The notes beneath the pieces are model-generated. The model was not told the origin of the DNA, made no database searches, and saw only the letters and a list, made by a program, of their open reading frames with translations. Shown one piece after another: positions 54,958-64,000 of a stretch of DNA of 64,000 nucleotides (positions within the stretch are counted from its first letter, which is position 1; every line of letters begins with the position of its first letter). Origin of the DNA: Ulvibacterium sp. (GTDB lineage Bacteria; Bacteroidota; Bacteroidia; Flavobacteriales; Flavobacteriaceae). The stretch lies in NCBI RefSeq assembly GCF_028285715.1, contig NZ_JANQOO010000017.1, positions 310,001 to 374,000 of the forward strand. The letters run 5' to 3'. Both the position numbers and the translations under genes were made by a program.

Positions 54958-55195
54958 CTTTTACAATTCAAAAACTTTGGTAAAAATAGGGAAACAATCT
55001 TGAAAAGATAGCCTGCAACCTCTATTTCAAGGTCGATTACCGCACCGTTCATCGATAGTCCTTATTTGCCAAGTGGTTTTCATATCGATGATAGTTTTTG
55101 AAAGTGTGGCAAGACTCATCTCCTTTTCAACAAAAATTGATATTCCAACAGACTTGGAGTGTTTTATCTTTGAAGGGACAAAAGCAGTAACGCTT

Positions 55196-56161
55196 CTAAC
55201 GGTCGATTTCCCGTTGGAGATAATCTGCTATACTTTCGGCTAACAATTCCCGGCCATAATCGTTCCAATGCATGTCATATATCAAAGTCACGGGGTCCAG
55301 AGCCTTTTGAAACGCTTCCGAAAAATCAAGGTACGTTATGCCGTTTTCTTTACAAAAATCTAAAAACTGATTATCGGTAACCCGACTATCCAGCAGCAAT
55401 ACGGTCTTTTGGGTATCCAATCCATAAGTCGCTATCAATTTTTTAAAATTTTCGATACGGTCGGTTACCGAGGTAGCTTCCATTTCGGGAATGGCAACCT
55501 CCAGGTTGCCCTTTCCCCTTAAAAAAATAAACCCTTTCCAAATAGCGCTTGCAATATTCTTTATGGGCATCGTCATGCCATAATTGGATCCATACACCCA
55601 TAGCTTGCAATTTTTTCGTATCCTAAAGGGAAGTGTATTTAGTGTTCGTATCAATTCATAGTTCGCTTCATGCTCATGGGTATCGAAGTCATTTTTGAAC
55701 TTCATATACAAGATTATCTTATCTATATTCCGGAACTCTTCCTGATATGCATTGACCAGATGCATCTGATAGGCCATGGTTGAACCTGTATAACCATATT
55801 CATAGACTTCCAACTCCGGCAGCAACCGTTCAATCTTTTTCCCTAAGGAATTATCAAAATTCTGATGAAACCCCTCGATAAAGGAATCCCCCACCAGGGC
55901 CACCTCATACTTGCTTTCGGAAGGATTAAACTGCCGGTAGGAATTAAAACCGGAGTTGTTGATCGAGAAATGGGTGAAATTCTGCCTACGGTTGCCCTTT
56001 ACGTAATGCCCCGTGCTTCCCGGTACCCGCTTCTCTACGCCAAATTCATCTATCATTTTTGGGGGATCGTCCGCATGCAGATGAAAGGCCCTTACCAACA
56101 GCTCCAACGCCATCAGAATCAATCCAAAGTATATTACCGTTTTGAAAATAAACTTTTTCAT
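55196..56161 (-). CDS. SGNH/GDSL-hydrolase-like protein, AlgJ/X type
   Basis: A 321-residue protein with an N-terminal membrane anchor or signal (about 4-26). Block I is ALVGDSFIEGF with the nucleophile Ser (about 94), and the C-terminal DMHWNDYG gives the Asp and His of the triad. It lies 5 bases after the MBOAT gene. In alginate-type systems an MBOAT moves acetyl groups across the membrane and an SGNH partner transfers them onto the polymer. I infer O-acetylation of the exopolysaccharide. Confidence 0.75.
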   Translation of the reverse strand: MKKFIFKTVIYFGLILMALELLVRAFHLHADDPPKMIDEFGVEKRVPGSTGHYVKGNRRQNFTHFSINNSGFNSYRQFNPSESKYEVALVGDSFIEGFHQNFDNSLGKKIERLLPELEVYEYGYTGSTMAYQMHLVNAYQEEFRNIDKIILYMKFKNDFDTHEHEANYELIRTLNTLPFRIRKNCKLWVYGSNYGMTMPIKNIASAIWKGFIFLRGKGNLEVAIPEMEATSVTDRIENFKKLIATYGLDTQKTVLLLDSRVTDNQFLDFCKENGITYLDFSEAFQKALDPVTLIYDMHWNDYGRELLAESIADYLQREIDR

Positions 56162-56166
56162 TCCTG

Positions 56167-57621
56167 TTAAAATTGAAAATAGATAAACGACCTATTTATA
56201 CCATCATCATAAAACAACAATATGCCAAAAATAGCCAACACGTAGAGCACAAACCTTACAAAAGGCGATTTAAAATGGAACGGACTGCGTTCATTTTTCC
56301 GAATCCGGTATTCATACACCACAAAAAGTAACATCAAAATGTAATAATCCACCATGCGGTAACCGAGGGGATGCGTATACCACTCCATTTGAAAATCGGT
56401 AAAAATTCCGCGTATATAGGCAAAGGCATCCGCAAGGTTGGGCGAACGAAAAAAAATACGTGAAAAGGTAACCAAACCAAAGGTCAACAGCACTTGCCCT
56501 GTCTCCTTCAAAGAGGGAAGATAGGTGTTCTGTCCAATAACACTATCCATATAAATCCGATTTCGTTTCAATAAAAAAACCGGGATAAATAACAAGGCGT
56601 GGAAACCACCCCAAAAAACAAAAGTCCAATTGGAGCCATGCCAAAGTCCACTCACCAAAAAAACGACGAGGATATTGAAAACCGCACGTTGTTTGCTCAC
56701 CCTGGAACCTCCCAAAGGAATATAGAGGTAGTGTCGAAACCAAGTGGAGAGGGACACATGCCACCGTTGCCAATACTCGGCCACATTCCGTGAGAAATGG
56801 GGAAATCGAAAATTGGACATCAGCTCTATCCCGAAAAGCTTGGCCGTACCTATGGCAATATCTGAATAGCCGCTAAAGTCCCCATAAACTTGAAAGCTAA
56901 ACATCACCACGCCTAAAATAAGTGTGGAGCTCGGATATGTCCCATAATTGGCAAAAATATCATCGACCATAGGTGCCAAGGAATCGGCAATGACCAATTT
57001 CTTAAACAATCCCCAAAGAATAAGCTTAAGCCCATCAGCAGCCTGAGTGTATTGAAACTTCCTGGGCCGTTCTATTTGTAGTAATAGATTGGATGCCCGT
57101 TCTATGGGCCCGGCTACCAATTGGGGGAAGAAGGAGACAAAAGCAGCAAATGCCACAAAATTGGTCGTTGGTTTTAACCTTCTATAGTAAATATCAAAGG
57201 AATAGGACAGCGTTTGAAAGGTATAAAAGGATATCCCCACAGGAAGAATAATACTTAGGGTATACTTGCTTTTTACACTATACCCTAATACCTGAAGGCT
57301 ATCCACAAGCGAGTCCACAAAAAAATTGTAGTACTTAAAAAATCCTAATAACCCTAGATTTGCAACTACGCTCAACAAGAGCCAGGCCTTGGCTTTTTTA
57401 CGGTCGTCCAGGTGTACATAAATGCGTTGACCTACTACGAAGTCCACCCCCGTACTGAAAGCGATAAGCCCCAGAAAACGCCAATCCCACCACGCATAGA
57501 AGATATAGGAAGCAACTATTAAAAGAAAATTTTGTGCTTTGCGATTAATCTTGGTCACTACCCAATAGCCTAGGAAAACTATGGGTAGAAAAAGGGCAAA
57601 CTGTACCGAGTTAAAAAGCAC
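56167..57621 (-). CDS. MBOAT O-acyltransferase, AlgI type
   Basis: A 484-residue polytopic membrane protein of the AlgI/DltB family. It shows LPVGISFYTFQTLSY (about 127-141), WQRWHVSLSTWFRHYLYIPLGGSR (about 284-306; quoted here only in part as WHVSLSTWFRHYLY) and the conserved His in SGLWHGSNW (about 332-340). About eleven membrane segments are expected. It passes acyl groups from the cytosol to the SGNH partner, whose gene follows. Confidence 0.93.
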   Translation of the reverse strand: MLFNSVQFALFLPIVFLGYWVVTKINRKAQNFLLIVASYIFYAWWDWRFLGLIAFSTGVDFVVGQRIYVHLDDRKKAKAWLLLSVVANLGLLGFFKYYNFFVDSLVDSLQVLGYSVKSKYTLSIILPVGISFYTFQTLSYSFDIYYRRLKPTTNFVAFAAFVSFFPQLVAGPIERASNLLLQIERPRKFQYTQAADGLKLILWGLFKKLVIADSLAPMVDDIFANYGTYPSSTLILGVVMFSFQVYGDFSGYSDIAIGTAKLFGIELMSNFRFPHFSRNVAEYWQRWHVSLSTWFRHYLYIPLGGSRVSKQRAVFNILVVFLVSGLWHGSNWTFVFWGGFHALLFIPVFLLKRNRIYMDSVIGQNTYLPSLKETGQVLLTFGLVTFSRIFFRSPNLADAFAYIRGIFTDFQMEWYTHPLGYRMVDYYILMLLFVVYEYRIRKNERSPFHFKSPFVRFVLYVLAIFGILLFYDDGINRSFIYFQF

Positions 57622-57777
57622 TTGGAAACTTTTTTAATCCTAACTAAAATCAACCAAGTTTTGTTTAGGGGAGATTTCCAAAACTTTTTTTGTCAAAGCT
57701 GCAAATAAACCCAAATACCCTCGGTTTACCAATAAAAAGAAAGAATTTAAGTAAAAAATATTATGCCTGTTCACTAT

Positions 57778-58830
57778 TCAATTATCCTTCCAAAGCTGTT
57801 CCCAACCCAAGTCCGCAAAGCAAGGCCCTTGGGTCGCTTCGGAATACTTGATGTCATTGTGGTATCCATTCCATTCCAAGAGCTGTACCTTCCCCAAATA
57901 ATCAATGGCCACATCCCAACCGATAATCCTAATATAGGGTGCCTTAAGGTGCAAGTCTTTGCATAATTGTACTGCTTCGCCAAAGTTCGGGATGATCTTA
58001 CCTTTAAAATTCGTCTTTGTATCAGGATGGCAAAGTGTTGTTGTTCCGTTGGTCAAATGGCCCTCATCAGCAAGTTTGCCCGAAGAAATCTTTATGGGCA
58101 CCGAAACTGCAGCATTGGCATGAATATGTGTTTCTCCCTGTCTACCCAATTTTAGGTAGGCCGAACGCAAGGAGGGGTTGCCTAAGGGGTCAATAACCGT
58201 AGTCAATCTAAAAGTGGCCAAGGCAGAAGATCCAAAATCATCAAAAAAACCATGTTGTTGCACCCGATATTGAAATACCCCATTGCCCAAGCGCCGTATG
58301 ACCTTTTCCTCAAAAGTGGCTTTATTGAAAAGATAAATCCCCTTACCCTGAAAGGATTGGTCCAATTTGAACACAACTTCTGCGTGATTTTGAAAAAGTA
58401 TTTCCTTTATTTGAGAAAATGGTACTATCCGTAAATCCTTTGAAAGCCACTGGCCGTTGATAAAATAGGCCGAATCCGGAAATTGCTCGGTCTTAAAAAA
58501 AGAATTCGTAAGCATATTATTAAACGACAATTTGCCATAGGCACCTTGTGTTTTAGGCACTACAATTTCCCTATAATAATTATCGGGAATCCAACCTTCC
58601 TTAAAGGTTCCCGCAAATGCCGTATAGACGTAAAGCCATGGCGCATAGCGCTCCGTCCCAAAAACGTCCAGGGCATATTCCGAGGCCCTTTTCCTAAGCT
58701 GTACGGAAAGTTTGCCTTTTTCCTTTTCAATTTGGCACAGGATTTCATTTGCCTCCCTTTTATGCAAAAAATGGAAACGCCAGGTTTCCGCTTTGCTCAT
58801 CACCAATTTTAGGGAATGGATTATTTTCAT
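57778..58830 (-). CDS. Sugar-transfer-associated ATP-grasp protein
   Basis: A 350-residue protein of the ATP-grasp_ST type. Nucleotide-binding features are EVVFKLDQSFQGKGIYLF (about 148-165), the later strand FRLTTVID, and NFGEAVQLCKDLH and IIGWDVAID with a metal-binding acidic residue (about 306). The family is found in exopolysaccharide clusters and is thought to ligate amino acids or similar groups to sugars. It lies between the MBOAT and WecG-type genes on the same strand. Confidence 0.75.
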   Translation of the reverse strand: MKIIHSLKLVMSKAETWRFHFLHKREANEILCQIEKEKGKLSVQLRKRASEYALDVFGTERYAPWLYVYTAFAGTFKEGWIPDNYYREIVVPKTQGAYGKLSFNNMLTNSFFKTEQFPDSAYFINGQWLSKDLRIVPFSQIKEILFQNHAEVVFKLDQSFQGKGIYLFNKATFEEKVIRRLGNGVFQYRVQQHGFFDDFGSSALATFRLTTVIDPLGNPSLRSAYLKLGRQGETHIHANAAVSVPIKISSGKLADEGHLTNGTTTLCHPDTKTNFKGKIIPNFGEAVQLCKDLHLKAPYIRIIGWDVAIDYLGKVQLLEWNGYHNDIKYSEATQGPCFADLGWEQLWKDN

Positions 58831-58857
58831 TTTGTACGCCAGATAGGATTTTTAAGG

Positions 58858-59580
58858 TTATAACAAACCTCTTTTAAAAAGTTTATAGGAGAATACTTCT
58901 AAAATGAACTTTGGGGTAGAGACCAAATTGCGCTCCGCCAACCTCTTGGGCTCCTTAAGGAAGCGCGGCAACCATTCCAATCCCAGTTTGATCCAGAAGG
59001 GGTGTGACCTTTTTACCGTACCTGCATAAAAATCAAATACGGCCCCTATGCAGCAAACAATGTTAGGGTAAAGCACCGCCCTATTTTGATAAACCCATTT
59101 TTCCTGTTTGGGGGCCGTCATGCCCACAAAGAGCACATCGGCTTCGGAGGCCTCAATTTTGGAACACATACTATTACTCTCCTCCAGATTAAATTTGGCT
59201 TTATAGGGTGGTGAATAGGTATGGACCTTTACATTAGGATAATCTTTTTTAGCACGATTACGGATCAACGCTAAGGTTTCTTCAGAAGCTCCCAAAAAAA
59301 AGCAGGAACCCTTGACCTGATTCAAATATTCCATGATATGTATAAAGATATCATAGCCCGCAATTTTTTGTATTTTTTTCCTTTGCAAGGTTCGAGCTGC
59401 CCAAACAATACCGATACCATCCGGAAGTAGAACATCGGAATCCTGCAGGGCCTCTTCAAATTCCCTATCTTTCTTGGAAATACAATAACTATGTGGATTT
59501 AAAGTGTTAATAATTATCATTCCTCCATTAGCAGGAAGTTCCGGGTAGTCCTTGGAGATGTTGTACCCTAAAAGTCTCAT
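58858..59580 (-). CDS. WecG/TagA/CpsF-family glycosyltransferase (GT26)
   Basis: A 240-residue enzyme. Family features are LPDGIGIVWAAR (about 53-64), IAGYDIF, CFFLGASEETL, ADVLFVGMTAPKQEKWV (about 143-159) and CCIGAVFDFYAGTVKRSHPFW. GT26 enzymes add the second sugar (ManNAc-type) to a lipid-linked primer at the cytosolic membrane face. It may act early in building the repeat unit. It lies 27 bases before the ATP-grasp gene. Confidence 0.9.
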   Translation of the reverse strand: MRLLGYNISKDYPELPANGGMIIINTLNPHSYCISKKDREFEEALQDSDVLLPDGIGIVWAARTLQRKKIQKIAGYDIFIHIMEYLNQVKGSCFFLGASEETLALIRNRAKKDYPNVKVHTYSPPYKAKFNLEESNSMCSKIEASEADVLFVGMTAPKQEKWVYQNRAVLYPNIVCCIGAVFDFYAGTVKRSHPFWIKLGLEWLPRFLKEPKRLAERNLVSTPKFILEVFSYKLFKRGLL

Positions 59581-59659
59581 TTAAATTTTATCTAGATTTC
59601 CAATCATATGTTCTCACCAAAATTTGATATGTCAATTTTCAATTTAACCCTAAGACACC

Positions 59660-61750
59660 TTAACTAATTATGGGCTTCAAATATTTTTTGAAAAAATATT
59701 CCTTTTTCTGTGAAATGAAATGAGAAAAATAATTCCTGACCCTATCAAATGTAATTTTTTCATAAAACACAGGCATGTTTGGATTGATAAAAATTCTTGA
59801 ATAACCGTCACACTGCATGAGATGATGAATTGAAAAGTGTTCGCACCTAACCTGAACCCTATCATCATTGTTTTCGATGGTCTTATACCTTTTTTCTGCG
59901 ATAGCGTTGTAATGATAAATGGCCAATCCGCCAAAGGCGGAATACACAGGAACCAATTTATCGCCGCGTTTAAGACCGGCCCATTTTTTTTGATTCTCAA
60001 AAATGGTTTTTTCGTTTTGTACGGAAGACTCCTTACCATTCCCAACCAATGCATAAGTATCATGGTATCTTTTGCGAAAGGAAGGGGAATATGAATATCC
60101 ATTGGCGGTAACGGCATCCCAATAATTTGCTAACCCAAAAGAGTGAGCAATGCCTTCAATTGAGAATTTTTCAATATCCAAATCTATTACGATTACAAAG
60201 TCAAATGATTTTCTCCTACTTTCCAGTGCCTCCAAGTATTGATTTCGATAACGGGCCATTTTTGATATACGGAAAGCCGAAAAGTACTTGTTAAAGCCAT
60301 TTACATCATCCTTTGGAATAGTTTTTTCACCAAAATCCTGGCAATCAACGTCTACATTCTCAGAAGTTTTACTCCATTTTTTTAGAATTGATTTTGTCTT
60401 ATCGGTACTATCATTTTCAAAAACAATTACATGACTATGTTTGAAATGCAATCGAAGTTCCTCTATAGTAGGAATGTTTTTCACTAAACCCTTATAGGAA
60501 TTACGAACAATGGAACATATCGCCACCGAGGATTCTGACATCAATCGAAATCCATTGGTAATAACAGTTTTATCATTTTGTTCATATTGAATTAATCCTG
60601 AATATAGATTTATTAAATCATGGTAAATATTTTTGGACGAGTATAAACTACTCGCTTTTTTCTTGGCGTTTTCACCAAAAACACCACATTTCAATTCATC
60701 ATAATACAATGTTTCAATTGCCTTTTTTAAGCTCTCCACTTTGCCTGGCTCTACGAGCAATCCATTTTCATCGTTATCTATAATGTCCGACATTGCTCCT
60801 AAATCACTGGTTATAACCGGTTTTCCATGTTGCATGGCCCTTGTAATCACATTGGGAAAGCCTTCATACCATTTACTAGGAACCACCACGAATTTTGATT
60901 GCTTGATTGCTTTATCCAAGGCCTTGTCGGCTACGAAACCACTCCAGTATACATTGCTTGGCGAGCTTGTTCTCAAATAATCCATTGAAGTTTTTAGACC
61001 GCCCATTACCCTAAAAGGTATCTGGGGAAGCATTCTCGCCGCGTTTAGGAACTCTATTATTCCTTTCTCTTCACTAACCCTGCCTATAAAAGAAACGTAT
61101 ATCGGTTTTACGGAATTATTCGATTTGTGGATTATGGGTGTTAGTCCCGGAAGAATAAATAGCTTGTAAGACGGGATACCATTTTCTATGAACTTTTGCC
61201 GCTGAAATTCGGTCTGTACAATATAGGCATCCATGGTCCTGGTAACCCCCCAAACCGTACGGGCCAAAAAATTCCGCAATGCATACCCAATACTTTTGGG
61301 CAGGTTATTCTCGCAATTTTTGGAAATACAGTTAAGTTCACGGCTGCCACTCAAACACCTCTCACATATGTTCCCCTTACGATCCAAATGAAGACCCGTG
61401 GGACAAAACAAACGATAATTGGGGCAACGCATCACCAAAGGTATACCCCTACGTTTTATGATCCTGATAATTCCCGGAGAAATAAAGGGGTACAAATTTT
61501 GTAATTGGACAACATCGGGTTCAAAATCCTCTAAAATACCATTAAGTTCCTTTATAGCCTTGGGATTGTACATCCCTGAAAAAAAGGCCTGTACCTTCTT
61601 CCAAAAAGAATCGCTGATAACATCGGAAAACCGTCGAAACCATTTTACCTGATGACCATTGGCTACCAAAACCTCCCGTAAAGCCTCGGCTGCATGCTCT
61701 TCTCCGCTGTTGTTGCTGGCATAATTGTTATGGATAAACAGTATTTTCAA
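59660..61750 (-). CDS. Fused glycosyltransferase: GT4 N terminus, GT69-like C terminus
   Basis: A 696-residue two-domain protein. Residues 1-385 are GT4: FIHNNYASNNSGEEHA start, KPIYVSFIGRVSEEKGIIEF (about 220) and PSKWYEGFPNVITRAM with the E-x7-E type region (about 300-315). Residues about 405-690 resemble GT69/CAP59-like alpha-mannosyltransferases: VAICSIVRNSY, VIVFENDSTDKTK (about 446), FVIVIDLDIEKF with the DxD motif (about 525) and FSIHHLMQ. A single chain with two glycosyltransferases may add two consecutive sugars. The two halves are in one open frame with no break. Confidence 0.8.
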   Translation of the reverse strand: MKILFIHNNYASNNSGEEHAAEALREVLVANGHQVKWFRRFSDVISDSFWKKVQAFFSGMYNPKAIKELNGILEDFEPDVVQLQNLYPFISPGIIRIIKRRGIPLVMRCPNYRLFCPTGLHLDRKGNICERCLSGSRELNCISKNCENNLPKSIGYALRNFLARTVWGVTRTMDAYIVQTEFQRQKFIENGIPSYKLFILPGLTPIIHKSNNSVKPIYVSFIGRVSEEKGIIEFLNAARMLPQIPFRVMGGLKTSMDYLRTSSPSNVYWSGFVADKALDKAIKQSKFVVVPSKWYEGFPNVITRAMQHGKPVITSDLGAMSDIIDNDENGLLVEPGKVESLKKAIETLYYDELKCGVFGENAKKKASSLYSSKNIYHDLINLYSGLIQYEQNDKTVITNGFRLMSESSVAICSIVRNSYKGLVKNIPTIEELRLHFKHSHVIVFENDSTDKTKSILKKWSKTSENVDVDCQDFGEKTIPKDDVNGFNKYFSAFRISKMARYRNQYLEALESRRKSFDFVIVIDLDIEKFSIEGIAHSFGLANYWDAVTANGYSYSPSFRKRYHDTYALVGNGKESSVQNEKTIFENQKKWAGLKRGDKLVPVYSAFGGLAIYHYNAIAEKRYKTIENNDDRVQVRCEHFSIHHLMQCDGYSRIFINPNMPVFYEKITFDRVRNYFSHFISQKKEYFFKKYLKPIIS

Positions 61751-61765
61751 TGGGCTACCGAATTT

Positions 61766-62674
61766 TTAGGATTGTCCTTCTTTTAAATTTACCCAGCTTC
61801 CAAACTCAAAATCCTTTTCCACTGGATCAAAAACACCAAAGCCATTGCAGGGATAAAAGGTCATCTCCCCAAAATAGATTTGCCCGTTTACATTGTAAAA
61901 ATCCACCCGTACAAACTTGAATCCTTGGGCCAAAGTCCGGGCCAATTGGGTCATCACCTCTAGATTTTTGGGTTTGGGCAAATCTTCCTTAGCCTGGGGA
62001 TACCAAAGCCCAAAGGGCAGACGATTCCATTCCAAATCATAAAAATTAAGCGTATGATTCGTAAAACGGTCCCGATCGATTTGAATATGTTTGGGCTCCC
62101 CATGAAAACAGTGGTATTTAAAATCTACCAGCGCGCTTTCATTGGCATTGGCCAGGTATTGCTCACAAATGATTCGTGGAGGCACCTTATCGTAAGCATG
62201 TTCCCCCCAAAGCTCATAAAAATTGGTATCTAACCATTTTTGCATGGTTTTTTTAGCTCTAGGAATATCGAATTGGGATTTGTCCTTACAGATCAAGATC
62301 ATATCGGCTCCATGGGTGCCTTTCAAAACAAATTGTTCGGGCAAATTCCCAAAATCGATAGCCTCTGAATCCTCGTAAACCCCATAGAGGGTGTTTACAT
62401 ATTTCTCACCTACTCTCTGTGTCACATAATCCCTGACAGCATATTTGTCCACCAATTTTGTGTAGATCGAGGCCCTATCGTATATATTCTGCCAGATGAT
62501 TTTGGCCATTAGTGTATCCGGCGCTTTAAGGTTTAGAAATCTCTTAAAGGTAATAAAATAGCGAATTTGGTAGTATAGTTTATCCGAGGTTACTTTACGC
62601 AAGACTTGTAGAAGTATCCTCTTTAAGTTTGTTTTAAGTTTGCTTTCCTTTGTATTCATCTTTTTACGGTTCAC
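61766..62674 (-). CDS. TupA-like ATP-grasp protein
   Basis: A 302-residue protein of the TupA-like ATP-grasp family. Matches are DTLMAKIIWQNIYDRAS, KYAVRDYVTQRVGEKYV (about 73-89), LPEQFVLKGTHGADMILIC (about 111-129), VDFKYHCFHGEPKHI and VRVDFYNVNGQIYFGEMTFYP (about 258-278). Proteins of this kind are found with glycosyltransferases and are thought to attach amino acids or other acids to glycans. It is the second ATP-grasp gene in this cluster. Confidence 0.85.
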   Translation of the reverse strand: MNRKKMNTKESKLKTNLKRILLQVLRKVTSDKLYYQIRYFITFKRFLNLKAPDTLMAKIIWQNIYDRASIYTKLVDKYAVRDYVTQRVGEKYVNTLYGVYEDSEAIDFGNLPEQFVLKGTHGADMILICKDKSQFDIPRAKKTMQKWLDTNFYELWGEHAYDKVPPRIICEQYLANANESALVDFKYHCFHGEPKHIQIDRDRFTNHTLNFYDLEWNRLPFGLWYPQAKEDLPKPKNLEVMTQLARTLAQGFKFVRVDFYNVNGQIYFGEMTFYPCNGFGVFDPVEKDFEFGSWVNLKEGQS

Positions 62675-62689
62675 CCATTTCTATATCCT

Positions 62690-63805
62690 TTACAAGGCGG
62701 AAAGCAAGTTGTTGACTTTTTCATTAAACGAAAAAGGCATATAATTCCCCCTTACTTCTTTTAAAGGACTTTCAATAGGTGCTGTATCGTTTAAAAGGAT
62801 TGACATTTTATCTTGCAATTCATCAATGTCATAGGGATCAAATAACATACCATTACTTCGGTTGATAAGCGTAGATGCACCAGCCAATTTAGAACACAAA
62901 ACCTTACAACCGCTCAATAAGGCTTCATTGACAACCGCACCGTAAGGTTCAAAAGTACTGGGCAACACGAATAATTGTCCAATGTTATACCATGCAAAAA
63001 GCTCCAAACCTTCTTTTCTGCCCAGAAAACGAATATCCATGGATTGTCCCAAAACATCAACCTCTCGTTTTAGAGAAGCTTCTAAACGGCCAGTTCCAAT
63101 AATAAACAATACACTAGTGGTATGCTCCAACCTCAGTCTGGAAAAGGCCGCTAGTAAAATAGTTAAGTTTTTCTCTTGATCCAAACGTCCCACATATAGA
63201 ATTATCTTGGTATTGATTAATTGATATTCCTCAATATAATTATTCGATAAATCTAGACTTTGTTTCAATTGGTTTCTAAACCTTTCATCGCTTTGTATTA
63301 TTGGCAGCTCCAGGGCACTAGCTTTTTCGGCGACGTATTGATTAAAAATATTACCCGTAGTTTTACTTGGAAAAATTACGCCATCAATGTTTTTTGAAAT
63401 AAGCCGACTTACAAATAAACGGTAACCTTTTCTTTTCTTTGTATTTTCAGGACTGTCATCACATAAAGTATACAATCTAAATTTCTTTCCAAAAAACCAA
63501 CGGTTCAAAAACACGTATAGCGTTACTGGACTAAATTCACAACATAAGATTATGTCTGGTTTTTCTCGTTTTAGCAATTCTGATACGCCCCAAAAGAAAA
63601 ACCTATTAAAAACGGTAAAGCCCTTTTTTAGATAATTAATCTTAAATGTACATTGGTTTGTCAAATAATTTTCAGAAAAGGTGTGATACCCTTGATTCGG
63701 GTAATAAAAATAAAAGGAGGCATCAAAATAACCGGCCAATTCATTGAAAAAGTCTATACGGTATGGAGCCAATGCAGGGTGCAAAACCAACACTTTATTT
63801 TTCAT
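62690..63805 (-). CDS. GT4-family glycosyltransferase
   Basis: A 371-residue retaining glycosyltransferase of the GT4/GT-B fold. It has LHPALAPYRIDFFNEL at the N terminus, TKIILYVGRLDQEKNL (about 200-215) and PSTFEPYGAVVNEALLSG (about 285-302) with the E-x7-E motif. It uses a nucleotide sugar in the cytosol to extend the polysaccharide repeat unit. It begins 2 bases after the stop of the next upstream glycosyltransferase. Confidence 0.9.
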   Translation of the reverse strand: MKNKVLVLHPALAPYRIDFFNELAGYFDASFYFYYPNQGYHTFSENYLTNQCTFKINYLKKGFTVFNRFFFWGVSELLKREKPDIILCCEFSPVTLYVFLNRWFFGKKFRLYTLCDDSPENTKKRKGYRLFVSRLISKNIDGVIFPSKTTGNIFNQYVAEKASALELPIIQSDERFRNQLKQSLDLSNNYIEEYQLINTKIILYVGRLDQEKNLTILLAAFSRLRLEHTTSVLFIIGTGRLEASLKREVDVLGQSMDIRFLGRKEGLELFAWYNIGQLFVLPSTFEPYGAVVNEALLSGCKVLCSKLAGASTLINRSNGMLFDPYDIDELQDKMSILLNDTAPIESPLKEVRGNYMPFSFNEKVNNLLSAL

Positions 63806-63807
63806 AA

Positions 63808-64000
63808 TTAATTAACTGTAGTCACCAAAGAATTGTAAATAGTATTAAGCATTTGGATTTTGGCCTCCCAACTATACTCCGTTGATCTATTTTTTGCACC
63901 ATTGCTTAACTTTGAACGAAATCCTTCATCATTGTAAATCCTCTCCAAGGCTATTCTTAAATCGTAAGCTGCTTTTTTAGGATTTGAAACTTTAATCTTT
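63808..64000 (-). CDS. Glycosyltransferase C terminus (partial, runs off window)
   Basis: The last 63 codons of a minus-strand gene, ending at the stop at 63808. The reading (PKKAAYDLRIALERIYND, FRSKLSNGAKNRSTEYSWE, LNTIYNSL) is the usual end of GT4 glycosyltransferases. It confirms that the exopolysaccharide cluster continues to the right. The stop is 2 bases before the next start. Confidence 0.75.
   Translation of the reverse strand, partial: KIKVSNPKKAAYDLRIALERIYNDEGFRSKLSNGAKNRSTEYSWEAKIQMLNTIYNSLVTTVN

Overview
The window looks like chromosome of a marine-type flavobacterium (Bacteroidota, family Flavobacteriaceae; genus not determined). Supporting signs are a tmRNA whose tag reads GESNYALAA, TAnnTTTG-type promoter boxes with A/T-rich leaders instead of strong Shine-Dalgarno sites, paired lipoprotein sulfatases, DUF3857/transglutaminase-like proteins, and a tyrosine recombinase of the IntDOT kind that lacks the first catalytic arginine.

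Left flank, 1-18.6 kb: core or slowly changing genes. A small acidic lipoprotein is followed by two tandem pseudo-transglutaminase paralogues, two overlapping sulfatases and a DUF1801 protein. Next comes a membrane-protein/winged-helix regulator set; two copies of one palindrome precede it and the next operon (Coq4-like, DUF4153, a small membrane protein, DUF1361). A minus-strand lipid-type operon follows: a sterol-desaturase-like hydroxylase, a ketosynthase III fused to a haem-oxygenase-like di-iron domain, and an unknown partner. A saccharopine-dehydrogenase-like gene and ssrA (tmRNA) end this flank.

Genomic island, 18,621-45,782 (about 27 kb), is inserted at the 3' end of ssrA. A 16-bp perfect repeat of the tmRNA end bounds it, and a likely displaced ssrA terminator lies just outside its right edge. 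A diverged copy of the right end (about 130 bp, constant offset 13,970-13,971) sits near 31.7 kb, so the island looks like two modules in tandem. The left module (18.6-31.8 kb) has the integrase and an unusual restriction-modification locus: a 5-methylcytosine methyltransferase, a decayed Vsr, an XRE regulator with inverted-repeat operators, a protein with both a MutL/Hsp90-like GHKL ATPase and a histidine-kinase-like GHKL domain, a receiver-like partner and a convergent PD-(D/E)XK nuclease. It also holds an alpha/beta hydrolase and a membrane protein. The right module (31.8-45.8 kb) has an unsecreted amidase, a collagen-like protein followed in the same frame by a long helical protein, and a tightly packed eight-gene minus-strand operon. 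That operon encodes a small membrane protein, a cytosolic-looking subtilisin, a metallo-beta-lactamase-fold hydrolase, an 87-residue adaptor-like protein, an outer-membrane barrel and three unrecognised proteins, one with a possible PIN-like N terminus. It is the best candidate here for an undescribed conflict system.

Right flank, 45.8-64 kb: a FemAB/GNAT-like protein, an acyl-CoA-dehydrogenase-like flavoprotein, DUF2188, a Tat-exported Gfo/Idh/MocA oxidoreductase, a broken gene, and the end of an exopolysaccharide cluster read right to left. The cluster has GT4 enzymes, two ATP-grasp proteins, a GT4-GT69-like fusion, a WecG/TagA enzyme, an MBOAT plus SGNH acetylation pair, a Wzc-type tyrosine autokinase and a GT32 enzyme. 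It continues past the right edge, where a glycosyltransferase is cut off.

All family calls are by eye from translated sequence. No database or structure search was run.
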